A stretch of DNA of 64,000 nt from JBDHWG01 sp046328505 (GTDB lineage: Bacteria; Chloroflexota; Anaerolineae; Epilineales; JAHCIE01), in the NCBI GenBank assembly GCA_046328505.1, contig JAXLWL010000004.1, forward strand, positions 124,001 through 188,000. The letters run 5' to 3'. Positions 24,782-33,469 of this stretch are shown here, one piece after another (position 1 is the stretch's first letter; every line of letters begins with the position of its first letter). A program made the position numbers and the translations under genes. The notes under the pieces are model-generated. The model saw only the letters and a program-made list of their open reading frames with translations, ran no database searches and was not told the origin of the DNA.

Positions 24782-25807
24782 TCAGGCTGCATTACCGGCC
24801 CGATCAATAGGGCGCTCCCCGTTTAACGAATTGAGTAACACCTGGCGGATGCTTTCCGCGTGAAGCTGCATTTCTCGACAGCGTTCTTCGAAACGGCTTG
24901 CCGCCGCGTCCATGCCGGTCTCTCGCGCGCGCTCGGCCGTGCGGCGCAAGATAGATGCGTTCTCTTCAAGAGCGCGGAGCGCTGCCCACAACGCCCGCTC
25001 CAAAGACTCGGAGTGCGCGGCAAGCAGGCTCTCTTCGGTGTAGGCGTGGCCGACGCGGCAACGATAGCGCCGAATGTTGCCGTCGTCAATCTCCCACAGT
25101 GTGCCGTGGCAGTCGGGGCAGGCATAAACAGAGGGCACGCCGGGGCGCTCGTCGCCTACGAGGGCGTAGGTGCTTAGCTCTGCCGCCTCGACCTCGTATT
25201 CCCCGTCCTTGTCGTCAGGCATCTTCTCTCCTCCCACAACCGGCTCGGCGGCCAGCTCTCTCAGGACCGCGCCGATTTTCGCGACGGGCAGGCAATAGTC
25301 CACATCAACATATTTCATGACGTTGAGGGGCATGCCGTCGTAAAGCGCCTCGGCCGGATCTTGTACGACGGCGATACCGCTGTGCGCTTTTACGGACATC
25401 ATCCCGGCGCTGCCGTCGTCCAGTGTCCCCGACAGAATGACTCCCACGACGCGCGGGCCGTAGGCGAGGGCCGCGGACCGAAAGAGCGGATCCACCGCCG
25501 GGCGGTGACGGTTCTCGGCAGGACCGTACGCGACGCGGACGCGCCCCTGCTCGACGATCAGGTGATGGTCCGGCGGGGCGATGTAGATGTTGCCCTGCTG
25601 AATGCGCACGCCGTCGACGGCGTGGGCGGCCGGGAGCGGGCCGACGCGGCCCAGAATTTGCGGAAGCACGCTCGTAGCTTGTGCCGGGATGTGGAGGACG
25701 ATGAACACAGCGGCAGGGAAGTCGGATGGAAAGGTGGCGACAAGCTGCGATAGAGCTTCGACGCCGCCCGCTGATGCGCCCACCACGATGATATCGTGTG
25801 TTGGCAT
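24782..25807 (-). CDS. CheB-type methylesterase with C-terminal zinc-ribbon
   Basis: 341 residues. CheB catalytic domain without receiver (IIVVGASAGGVEAL with the Ser nucleophile, VLHIPAQ with the His, SGTLDDGSAGM with the Asp), then a CPDC...CRVGHAY zinc-ribbon-like segment (about 230-262) and a helical tail. Start set at ATG 25807 with AAAGGA upstream; the frame stays open further up without support. It precedes the CheB-CheR kinase by 41 nt on the same strand, so the two are probably co-transcribed and both would act on the same unknown methylated target. Confidence 0.88.
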   Translation of the reverse strand: MPTHDIIVVGASAGGVEALSQLVATFPSDFPAAVFIVLHIPAQATSVLPQILGRVGPLPAAHAVDGVRIQQGNIYIAPPDHHLIVEQGRVRVAYGPAENRHRPAVDPLFRSAALAYGPRVVGVILSGTLDDGSAGMMSVKAHSGIAVVQDPAEALYDGMPLNVMKYVDVDYCLPVAKIGAVLRELAAEPVVGGEKMPDDKDGEYEVEAAELSTYALVGDERPGVPSVYACPDCHGTLWEIDDGNIRRYRCRVGHAYTEESLLAAHSESLERALWAALRALEENASILRRTAERARETGMDAAASRFEERCREMQLHAESIRQVLLNSLNGERPIDRAGNAA

Positions 25808-26122
25808 CTCAGATCCTTTCCGCGCCAGAAACGCCAGGGTTTGGGGGAGCCTTTTGAGCTTGTGCTCGCTGGAGTGGGAAGAAAGCGGCCGGCCACGGGG
25901 GAAAGCTGGCCCAGAGGTGAATGCCGTGCGGGCCGAACCGGACCGAAAGCCCTGGCAACGAGTGCGAGCCTGCGTCAAGCAACAGACTTCCAGATATAGT
26001 ATACTGCATATTAGGAATTGATGCTATACGGTGGGCATGGCCCAATTCTTGCTCCATCTTTCTCTGAGTCCTTGTGTCTCGGCCACTTCACGAGACGTTC
26101 ACACAGGGTACAAGGAGGGGAT
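25808..26122. promoter_or_regulatory. Divergent intergenic region, cheB operon / BTAD regulator
   Basis: 315 nt with no gene. An AT-rich island near 25990-26030 contains overlapping TATAGTATACTGCATATTA words that could give -10 elements on either strand, but no convincing -35 is present. The adjacent regulator may bind here; that is inference from position. Confidence 0.35.
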
Positions 26123-27109
26123 ATGGTCATCAAGTTCTATACACTTGGGCGCTTCGTTCTGGTTCGTGATGGCCAGCCTGTTACCCGAGCCGAGTGGAGG
26201 ACGCATCGCGCCGCGACGCTGTGCAAGGTGTTGCTGACCCACCGCGGGCAGCGCCTACACAAAGAGCAGCTCCAGGACTGGATCTGGCCGGAAGCTTCCC
26301 TTCAGGCTGCCTCGCGCAATCTTCGCGTCGCCCTGAGCGAGCTACGCCGCGTTCTGGAACCCGACCGCCAGGCGCGCGATGAGAGCAGCTTCGTCGAGTC
26401 GAGCGGCGACACCGTTGAGCTGCATGCCGACGGTCTCTGGGTCGATAGCCAGCAACTCGTCGACGTGGCCGAGATAGACCCGGACGCGCCGAACGCGCTG
26501 CTGCGGCTTCAGGCCGCTGCCGACCTGTACCGCGGCGCTTATCTGCCGGATGACCTGTACGAGGACTGGGCATCCCTGGAGCGGGAGCGGCTGGAGCTTG
26601 CGCACGAGACTGTATTGCTCCGGCTGGCTCAGGCTTACGCGTTGAATGCTCAGCACGCTGAAGCGCTGCGTGTCTGCCGCCGAGCGCTGGTAGGGAATCC
26701 GACGAGCGAGGTCTTCGCCGAGCACGCGATGCAGTACGCCGCGCAGGCCGGCGACGCGGCCCAGGCTTTGACGGTCTACCAGGAGTTCTGCGCCGCGCTG
26801 GAAACGCGCTTCCAGCTCAGGCCATCGCCACGACTGGCCGAGCTTGCTCAAGGTATTCGCGAGCAGCCGCATCATTCGGAGGCCGCGATGGTCAGGGTTC
26901 CGCTGACGTCTCAAGACGCGCGGCCCCGGCTGGGGAAAACGGTGGTCTTCGTCGAGGCGCAAACCGTCGAAGCGACGCTGCGGCGCTCTTACGAGCTGAT
27001 AGGCGATGTGGCGATAGCCTTGCAGCGGATCAGCCAGGCGCGTTCGGCGCTCGCTTCGAGCGCCGAACGCGCCTGGCTCGCGGCCAATTCGCGGCAAGCC
27101 GGCGATTAG
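26123..27109 (+). CDS. BTAD-domain (SARP-like) transcriptional regulator
   Basis: 328 residues. N-terminal winged helix (about 1-95: FYTLGRFVLVRDGQPV, LLTHRGQRLHKEQLQDWIWP, NLRVALSELRRVLEP) and bacterial transcriptional activation domain (about 100-250: ADLYRGAYLPDDLYEDWASLERERLE), as in SARP-type activators. It lacks the usual ATPase/TPR half and ends in about 75 residues of unassigned helix. AAGGAGGGG precedes the ATG at 26123. Divergent from the CheB pair, hence possibly their regulator or output. Confidence 0.85.
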   Translation: MVIKFYTLGRFVLVRDGQPVTRAEWRTHRAATLCKVLLTHRGQRLHKEQLQDWIWPEASLQAASRNLRVALSELRRVLEPDRQARDESSFVESSGDTVELHADGLWVDSQQLVDVAEIDPDAPNALLRLQAAADLYRGAYLPDDLYEDWASLERERLELAHETVLLRLAQAYALNAQHAEALRVCRRALVGNPTSEVFAEHAMQYAAQAGDAAQALTVYQEFCAALETRFQLRPSPRLAELAQGIREQPHHSEAAMVRVPLTSQDARPRLGKTVVFVEAQTVEATLRRSYELIGDVAIALQRISQARSALASSAERAWLAANSRQAGD

Positions 27110-27137
27110 CGAGCGAACGCGATTACGGTCACGGAGA

Positions 27138-27169
27138 GGCCGCCCGCTCACAACGTGAGAAGGGCGGCC
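27138..27169 (+). terminator. Terminator after the BTAD regulator
   Basis: GGCCGCCC and GGGCGGCC enclose an inner CTCAC/GTGAG stem with a 3-nt loop; TTCTGCATTATT follows. It lies 29 nt after the stop codon. Confidence 0.65.
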
Positions 27170-27221
27170 TTCTGCATTATTGTCAGGTAGAGAAACTGCG
27201 TCGTGAGGTGAAGGTCTCTTC

Positions 27222-27250
27222 CTGCCAGATGGACAGGGCTTTGCTACAAT
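27222..27250 (+). promoter_or_regulatory. Possible promoter of corA
   Basis: CTGCCA, 17-bp spacer, TACAAT at 27245-27250, 28 nt before the corA start. The -10 is good, the -35 matches 4 of 6. Confidence 0.4.
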
Positions 27251-27277
27251 GGGAGTAGATCATCCGACCTTTGCGCG

Positions 27278-28357
27278 ATGACCATGTCGTGCTGCACGGA
27301 TGAGGCGCATTTCGCCAAGGCGAATGCCATGGAATACTCAACTGCGACGGTGGGAGCGGCGCTCGACACGCAGCGCCTCATGCCTGAGGGGGTCGTCAAC
27401 AGCGTTGCCTACAGTGACGGCCGGCGTATCGGTGATGTGGATATTCATTGCCTAGGAGGGGTCTGGCCGCCCAACGTTTTCGTTTGGATAGGGCTCTACG
27501 AGCCGAGCCAGGCGCTGTTGCAGGAAGTTCAGGCTCAACTAGGCCTGCATGACCTGGCCATAGAGGATGCTCACCAGGCACACCAACGGCCAAAGGTCGA
27601 GCGGTATGGCGACGGCTTGTTTGTGGTCATGCGCACGGCGCAGATGAATCCGGACGCTGCCGAGGTGGAGTACGGCGAAACGCATATCTTCGTCGGCTGT
27701 CACTATCTCGTTTCCGTACGACACGGCCCATCCCAGTCGTACTCTGAAGTGCGAGCGCGGGTAGAGGCGACACCCAGGTTGCTAAGGCTGGGCCCAGGCT
27801 TCGCCCTGTACGCTCTGATGGACTTCATAGTCGACCAGTACCTCCCCATTATCGATGCACTCCAGGAACAGATTGACCTCCTGGAGGAGCAAATCTTCGG
27901 AACGGGCTACAGCCGCGACACGACAACGCGGATATACCACCTTCAGCGCGAACTGCTCCAGCTCAAGCGCGTCATCTCGCCCCTGATTGACCTGTGCAAT
28001 CGAATCACACGCTTCGATCAGGAAGTCATCGCACCGGAGATACACGTCTACTTCCGTGATGTGTATGATCACGTGGTACGAGCCAACGAGATGGTCGATA
28101 CGCTGCGAGAACTTCTCGCGACCGCCCTGGAAGCCAACTTCTCCCTGATCTCGATCCATCAGAACGAAGTGATGAAGCGCTTCGCCGGCTGGGCCGCCAT
28201 CATCGCGATACCCACCATGATCGCCGGTATCTATGGCATGAACTTCGAGCAAATGCCTGAGTTGGGCTGGTCGTATGGCTATCCCGCCGTCATATCGGTG
28301 ACGGTCACTCTGTGTGTGGCGCTCTACCTCTACTTCAGGCATGCGCACTGGCTGTAG
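27278..28357 (+). CDS. corA: CorA-family magnesium/metal transporter
   Basis: 359 residues. Long cytoplasmic N-terminal domain, stalk helix, then two C-terminal membrane helices with the selectivity motif YGMNF after the first and an MPEL-containing loop, as in CorA pentameric Mg2+/Co2+ channels. The VFVWIGLYEPSQ and IEDAHQAHQRPKVERYGD blocks are typical. Translation may start at 27278 or at an ATG about 17 codons later. Confidence 0.93.
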   Translation: MTMSCCTDEAHFAKANAMEYSTATVGAALDTQRLMPEGVVNSVAYSDGRRIGDVDIHCLGGVWPPNVFVWIGLYEPSQALLQEVQAQLGLHDLAIEDAHQAHQRPKVERYGDGLFVVMRTAQMNPDAAEVEYGETHIFVGCHYLVSVRHGPSQSYSEVRARVEATPRLLRLGPGFALYALMDFIVDQYLPIIDALQEQIDLLEEQIFGTGYSRDTTTRIYHLQRELLQLKRVISPLIDLCNRITRFDQEVIAPEIHVYFRDVYDHVVRANEMVDTLRELLATALEANFSLISIHQNEVMKRFAGWAAIIAIPTMIAGIYGMNFEQMPELGWSYGYPAVISVTVTLCVALYLYFRHAHWL

Positions 28358-28508
28358 CGCGATTCAATCTGGTATCGTGGCCCTCGCCTTGCTGCTGACG
28401 AAGTGGATGGCCGCGACGGAGTGATACCATGCGGACCCGACGTGCGTAGTACGAGTAGAGATAGCTTTCGCGCTGCGTTCTGGAGATGAGAATACCGAGG
28501 AGACAGAG

Positions 28509-29231
28509 ATGAAGTTGCGAGTATTGCTCGTGAGTAGCTTGCTGATTCTGAGTTTCGCGGCGCTGGCCGTGGGAGTTGCTGTGGCCGACACGCGCGCCGA
28601 CAATATCGGCCAGGCTGTGCCGCTCACCGCCGAGCCGGCGCAGGGAACGCTTGGGCCGAACGAGTCGACGTGGTACATGTTCTATGTACCGAAGCAGTAT
28701 CCGCTCAAACAGCAGGAAAAGGACCGGCAGCACGGCGTCATCATCACGCCGCAACAGGTTACGATGACGTTCGAGGACGCCTCCAATCCTGAACTGGCGC
28801 TCAATAGCGGATTTCGTCTGTATACGCCGACGAACGTGCGCCTGTTGATGCGGGGCGAGCTGCCGCCGTGGACTGAGGACAAGTCCGGCCACCCGGTGCG
28901 CGGTCCGTGGTACTTCGCCGTTGGCTCACCCGAGTCTCACCCGGGCGACTCGGGGGCCGACGCGTCCCAGGCGATTGGCCGACCCAAGGTATGGCAGGGC
29001 GTGCTGGCCGACCAGGGGACGTTCTACCTAGAGGTGTACAACGACTCGAACGAGCCGATGGACTATACTCTGACGATCAGTGGCGATAACCTCGACCTGT
29101 CGCCCGACGCGCCGTCGCCGCCGGACCTCGGCCCCGGCCCCCTGCCCAAGACGACGCCGTTCATCATCCGGCGCACCTCTGCGAACAGTAATAGCGGCGG
29201 TGGCCCCCTGATCACCGGTGGACGCGGGTAG
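28509..29231 (+). CDS. Exported protein of unknown function
   Basis: 240 residues with a clear signal peptide (MKLRVLLVSSLLILSFAALAVG, cleavage likely after AVA near 26). The mature part looks like a beta-sandwich (TWYMFYVP, FRLYTPTNVRLLMRGE, GTFYLEVYNDSNEPMDYTLTISG) resembling PPC-type extracellular domains, and ends in a Pro/Gly/Ser-rich tail. RBS AGGAGACAGAG. No enzyme motif. Secreted or surface bound. Confidence 0.7.
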   Translation: MKLRVLLVSSLLILSFAALAVGVAVADTRADNIGQAVPLTAEPAQGTLGPNESTWYMFYVPKQYPLKQQEKDRQHGVIITPQQVTMTFEDASNPELALNSGFRLYTPTNVRLLMRGELPPWTEDKSGHPVRGPWYFAVGSPESHPGDSGADASQAIGRPKVWQGVLADQGTFYLEVYNDSNEPMDYTLTISGDNLDLSPDAPSPPDLGPGPLPKTTPFIIRRTSANSNSGGGPLITGGRG

Positions 29232-29423
29232 CGAGTGCCGGCAGCAACGCCCTATTCTGTCTTGTAGATGAGGCTGGGCCGTCAAGCTGAGTGGAGGGAA
29301 GCGTCCCGGTGCCGCTGAGGCCCTGAGCGAAGCGAAGGGCCCCAGCCTCGTCCTCTGTTACACATGGATTGCGCGTTCTGTCGTGACGACTTATGTGAAT
29401 TAACTAATTGTTGCCGCAATAGG

Positions 29424-29484
29424 GCTCGCGCTGGAGAGCCATCTCCAGCGCGAGCGACGGGCGGTGGAGTTGGCTCTCCACCGC
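29424..29484. repeat. Two adjacent strong hairpins
   Basis: First: a perfect 14-bp stem (GCTCGCGCTGGAGA with TCTCCAGCGCGAGC) and 4-nt loop at 29424-29455. Second: 9-bp stem GCGGTGGAG/CTCCACCGC at 29461-29484. The loops and inner stems share GGAGAGCCA-like words, suggesting a duplicated unit. They lie in the 814-nt gene-free stretch 29232-30045. Confidence 0.6.
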
Positions 29485-29617
29485 GAGCGGAATACGGCAC
29501 TAATCAGTAATGGCTCATTAGTCGTTCTGCAGCCGCAAGAGCGACGGGAAGTCGCCACTACATTTCCACCACCTCACGTGTAATACGAAACGAGGCCAGA
29601 ACGGCTGCAACTTCGGT

Positions 29618-29888
29618 GTCATTGCGAGACCTCAATGCCGTGTGGCGGCATGCGCCGACACAAGAACACAGTTAAACCGTCATTGCGAGCGGAGCGAAGC
29701 ATCCCCCGTCCTTGTCAAAGGCGGTTTGCCCCGCTACTGCGTTGCTGTCATCCACCGAGAGATTGCTTCGTCGCGCTGATGCGCTCCTCGCAATGACAGT
29801 AGTGTGTGTTCTGAGCAGGAGGGCGGTAGCCCGACGAAGCAATCTCAAGTCCCGCCGTGAGATTGCGTCGCTGCGCTCGCAATGACAG
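29618..29888. repeat. Composite GTCATTGCGAGC repeat
   Basis: Lead segment nearly identical to 11355-11405 (hairpin ATGCCGtgtggCGGCAT), then GTCATTGCGAGCGGAGCGAAG, a variable middle, the inverted ATTGCTTCGTCGCGCTGATG...CTCGCAATGACA, and a further inverted arm ending GCTCGCAATGACA. A good TATAAT at 29941 follows, which may belong to the promoter of the next gene. Confidence 0.82.
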
Positions 29889-30045
29889 CCGTTCCACAAA
29901 CACTTGGTATGATGGCATAGCAAAATACTCCTGCGACCTCTATAATCAAGTATAGTTTTCGCCCTTGAACACGCAAGGCGAAGTCATCCCCACATCACCC
30001 CTTGCTGTATACGTCTGCACAACCATACACAGAAGGAGCAGAGAG

Positions 30046-31710
30046 ATGAGAGCGCGTCTATTGTTCACGGGTCTTCTGGTTCTGATTCTCCTCAGCACGC
30101 TAAGCGGGGTCGCGTTCGCGCAAGACCCCGAGCCTCAGTCTGAGCAGAGCATCGCCGCTACTGTCGGTACGTCGTTCACCTACCAGGGCAGCCTGGTCGA
30201 CAACGGCGCGCCGGCCAGCGGAACCTACGATCTCCAGTTCCGCCTCTACAACGACGACACTGCCGGCTCGCAGGTGGGAAGCACTCTCACAGGCCAGGAC
30301 GTCCCGGTGACCAACGGCCTCTTCACGGTGCGGCTCGACTTCGGGAACGTCTTCGACGGCACGCAATTGTGGCTCGAAGTCGCTGTTCGTCCCGGCTCCA
30401 GCACAGACGCGTTCACCACACTCTCCCCTCGCCAGCGCCTGACGGCGGCGCCGTACGCGGTCTATAGCACGTACAGTGCAAACGCCCTGAACGCGTGGAA
30501 TCTGTCGGGCAACACGGGCACGTCGAACAGCAACTTCCTGGGAACCAAAGACAGCCAGCCGCTCATCATGAAGACCAACAACAACGAGGCGCTGCGCATC
30601 GACTCGTCGGGCAACGTCAGTGTCTCTCGCGGCAACTTCTCTGTGACGCCGGGGAATGTGAATATCGGCTCCGGCAGCCTGAACGTCTCGTCGGGTAACA
30701 TCATTGTCAGCAACGGAAGCATCGGGATCGGCACGGCCGGCCCTGGCGCCAAGCTGGAAGCGTACACAACCGCCGGCGCCATTGGCCTGATGGGGACGAG
30801 TAACTCGCGGGGCGTTCTCGGCCGCCTCGGTGTGATCTCTTGCCCCGGCGGCTCCAGCAATCTGCCATACGCCGTTGGCGGCTGCGCCGGCACTACGGCG
30901 GGCTACGGCGTTGTCGGGATGTCTGATTCGAACGTCGCTATTCACGCCGAGTCCGGTGGGAGTCGGGCGGTGGAGGGCTTTGCCACCGCCGGCGGCATCG
31001 GCGTCATCGGCGACAGCAGCGCGCGGGGCGTCGTCGGCACGCTCGGCCGCGGGCCTTGCGCCGGCACGTATGGCGTCGGCGGCTGCGGCGGCACGACCGG
31101 CGACGGTGTCGTGGGCCGAACGAGCGTCGGTGCGAACACGTTTACCGCTGCGGCCATGCATGCCATCAACGACAACGGCGGCGACATATTCATCGGCGAG
31201 GGCTTCGGGGCACGCAAGGCGCGCATCGACTCCTCCGGCAAAGGCTACTTCAACGGTGGAACGCAGGGTAGCGGCGCCGACTACGCCGAGTCGATACGCA
31301 GCACGGATGACGCGGCGAAGCTGGAGCCGGGCGACGTGCTGGAGATCGACCCGCAGGAAGGATATGCGGTTCGCCAGTCGCGCGAGCCGAGCTCGCGCCT
31401 GGTCGCGGGCGTCTACTCGACCCGCCCCTCGGTGCTGGCCGTCGGCGAGCATGGCGTGAACGACTCGCTGGCCGGGGAGGTGCCGGTGGCGATGCTCGGT
31501 GTCGTGCCGACGAAGGTCACAGCCGAAAACGGGCCGATCGAGGTCGGTGACTTGCTCGTGACGTCGTCATCCCCTGGGCGGGCGATGAAGGCGAAACCGG
31601 CGAGCCTGAATGGAGTGGAGGTGTACCCAACCGGGGCGATCCTGGGGAAGGCGCTAGAGCCGCTACCCAAGGGCACCGGTATCATCAAGGTGCTCGTAAC
31701 CCTGAAGTAG
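30046..31710 (+). CDS. Secreted, tail-fibre-like surface protein
   Basis: 554 residues from ATG 30046 (AGAAGGAG upstream). Signal peptide ends near AFA. A beta domain follows (TSFTYQGSLVDNGAPASGTYDLQFRLYND; RQRLTAAPYAVYS), of the kind found in many predicted surface proteins, then Gly/Ser/Asn-rich repeats (NVSVSRGNFSVTPGNVNIGSGSLNVSSGNIIV) and two ALIG-type GVLGRLG...GGCAGTT/GGCGGTT units resembling trimeric fibre shafts. The C-terminal 130 residues (GADYAESIRSTDDAAKLEPGDVLEID) look like a phage-fibre/peptidase-type tail domain. Likely an external fibre or sheath component. Confidence 0.7.
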   Translation: MRARLLFTGLLVLILLSTLSGVAFAQDPEPQSEQSIAATVGTSFTYQGSLVDNGAPASGTYDLQFRLYNDDTAGSQVGSTLTGQDVPVTNGLFTVRLDFGNVFDGTQLWLEVAVRPGSSTDAFTTLSPRQRLTAAPYAVYSTYSANALNAWNLSGNTGTSNSNFLGTKDSQPLIMKTNNNEALRIDSSGNVSVSRGNFSVTPGNVNIGSGSLNVSSGNIIVSNGSIGIGTAGPGAKLEAYTTAGAIGLMGTSNSRGVLGRLGVISCPGGSSNLPYAVGGCAGTTAGYGVVGMSDSNVAIHAESGGSRAVEGFATAGGIGVIGDSSARGVVGTLGRGPCAGTYGVGGCGGTTGDGVVGRTSVGANTFTAAAMHAINDNGGDIFIGEGFGARKARIDSSGKGYFNGGTQGSGADYAESIRSTDDAAKLEPGDVLEIDPQEGYAVRQSREPSSRLVAGVYSTRPSVLAVGEHGVNDSLAGEVPVAMLGVVPTKVTAENGPIEVGDLLVTSSSPGRAMKAKPASLNGVEVYPTGAILGKALEPLPKGTGIIKVLVTLK

Positions 31711-31755
31711 CGCGTTCAGACAGATCAAAACGCTGACGCCTCCAGGAGGTACACC

Positions 31756-32403
31756 ATGAATATCCTAGATCGATGGCTCAGGCGCGGGCCGCGGCGCTGG
31801 CGCATCGTCGCCGGCGTGCTCGGTGTCCTGATCGCCGCGCTGTTACTATCCTTCGCCCCCGCGGCGATTCTGGCCGAGGTCAGCGCGTATAGCCTGCCCT
31901 GGTGGACGGTCGACGGCGGCGGCGGGCAGAGCGCCGGCGGGCCATACACGATGAACAGCACGATCGGCCAGCCGGATGCAGGCTCCGCCAGCGGCGGCTC
32001 CTACACGCTGATCGGCGGCTTCTGGGCCACCCCGCTGCTGAGTGCGACCGAGACGCCCGCGCCGACAGCGACGTCGTCGCCTACGCCGACCGGCACCGTG
32101 ACGCCTTCGCCCTCGCCAACGTCCACCGCCACACTACTTGCCGCGACGGCCACTCTCACTGCGTCACCGTCGCCTACGCCTAGCCAAACGCCCCCGGCGG
32201 CTGCCACAGCAACGGCCACCACGGCGGTGTCACCGACGGCGACGGCGACCCACTCAGGCGGGGCGACCACGACGCCTAGCCCGACGGCCACGCCGAGCGT
32301 GACGGCAACGCCGACGGCGACAGTCGGGGTCGGCACGCCGACGGCCACGCCGCCGCCGCCCGCCGCCCGCATCTTCCTGCCGTTGCTGGAGCGCGCTCCG
32401 TGA
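31756..32403 (+). CDS. Exported Thr/Pro-rich protein with Chloroflexota-type C-terminus
   Basis: 215 residues. Basic N-terminus and one hydrophobic signal segment (RIVAGVLGVLIAALLLSF), a short domain with WWTVDGGGGQSAGG, STIGQPDAG and YTLIGGFW, then about 110 residues of Thr/Pro/Ala linker and a terminal IFLPLLERAP. The GQPDAG...GGFW unit and the xLPLxxR ending after a Thr/Pro stretch are frequent in exported Chloroflexota proteins; the tail may be a sorting or anchoring signal, though I know of no proof. Confidence 0.75.
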   Translation: MNILDRWLRRGPRRWRIVAGVLGVLIAALLLSFAPAAILAEVSAYSLPWWTVDGGGGQSAGGPYTMNSTIGQPDAGSASGGSYTLIGGFWATPLLSATETPAPTATSSPTPTGTVTPSPSPTSTATLLAATATLTASPSPTPSQTPPAAATATATTAVSPTATATHSGGATTTPSPTATPSVTATPTATVGVGTPTATPPPPAARIFLPLLERAP

Positions 32404-32550
32404 ACCGAGCGATCTGTTCCATCGCAAGGTGGAAGGTGGACGAATTGTAACGTCCGGTGCCGGTTTCTCCACGTCGTTCTGCCGTGATGAAGGGTAGAAT
32501 GGACGAAGGGTAGCGCCGGCGTCAGTTCGATGTCGTCCCTGAGATATCTG

Positions 32551-32580
32551 CTCCCCAAACGCTATCCGGTGTTTGGGGAG
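32551..32580 (+). terminator. Hairpin before the first CPBP gene
   Basis: CTCCCCAAAC and GTTTGGGGAG, 10-nt loop, then CTTTGCG; it lies 28 nt before the CPBP start. It could end the upstream transcript or act as an attenuator of the protease pair. Confidence 0.5.
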
Positions 32581-32607
32581 CTTTGCGTCCATAAGAAGGA
32601 ATTGGTC

Positions 32608-33450
32608 ATGGCTTATTTCATCAAGCGACACGCCATCCTGAGCTACTGTGTGCTCGTCTTGCTCTGGTCGTTCGTCTGGTGGGGATTGATCTTGACGGTC
32701 GCGCCGATCGGCACGCTGTTCGACCCGCCCGTTCAGCCGTGGGCCATGGTGTGCATGGTGCTCGGCGGCATCGGGCCCAGCCTGATGGCCTTCATCCTGA
32801 CGCCGATCATCGAAGGCCCCGGCAGTGGTCGGGCGTTGCTGGCGCGGCTCAAGCTGTGGCGAGTGGGGTGGTGGTGGCTGGCGCTTCTCATCCCGTTTGC
32901 CCTCAACGCGGTGCTCTTTGCTCTGTATGCGATGTCCGGCGCCCAGGTGTCGGTTGCCGACGTATGGCCGAAGCTCTTGCCCGCCATTTTCCTGGGGTTG
33001 TACGCGGGTCTATCGGAGGAGTTTGGCTGGCGCGGTTTCCTTCTGCCTCGCCTCCAGAGACGCTACAGTCCGTTCGTGTCCGCCCTTCTGGTAGGCCTGG
33101 TGTGGGGCGGTTTCTGGCACCTGTACGCGGACTATATCGGCGCGTTCGGCAATCGTGGCTGGTGGGGTGCCGCGCTCACGATCATTCAGGCGCCTATCCT
33201 GCTCACCGCTTACTCGGTGATGCTCACATGGGTGTACAACCACACGCGCGGGAGCATGTTGCTGTGCGTGCTGTTCCACGCCGCAATCTCGTCCAGCGCT
33301 CTCCTGTTTAGTGTGACTTACCCAACGAGTGAAGTCTATCTGGCCTGGGCTACGGTCTACTCTCTGCTGGCGTGGATTGCGGCCGGTGCGCTCGTCCTTG
33401 TTGTACGGCGCAAGGACGCGAACGCGGCCACATCGTTGCGTCCCGCATAA
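32608..33450 (+). CDS. CPBP-family intramembrane metalloprotease (first of two)
   Basis: 280 residues, about eight membrane helices. EEFGWRGFLLPRL (about residue 136) and FWHLYADY give the glutamate and His ligands of CAAX/Bacteriocin-processing (CPBP, Abi) proteases. ATG 32608 was chosen because AGAAGGA precedes it by 7 nt; the longer frame would span the hairpin. Family roles include prenyl-protein processing and bacteriocin self-immunity. Confidence 0.87.
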   Translation: MAYFIKRHAILSYCVLVLLWSFVWWGLILTVAPIGTLFDPPVQPWAMVCMVLGGIGPSLMAFILTPIIEGPGSGRALLARLKLWRVGWWWLALLIPFALNAVLFALYAMSGAQVSVADVWPKLLPAIFLGLYAGLSEEFGWRGFLLPRLQRRYSPFVSALLVGLVWGGFWHLYADYIGAFGNRGWWGAALTIIQAPILLTAYSVMLTWVYNHTRGSMLLCVLFHAAISSSALLFSVTYPTSEVYLAWATVYSLLAWIAAGALVLVVRRKDANAATSLRPA

Positions 33451-33469
33451 TCAATCGAGGAGATTCCCA

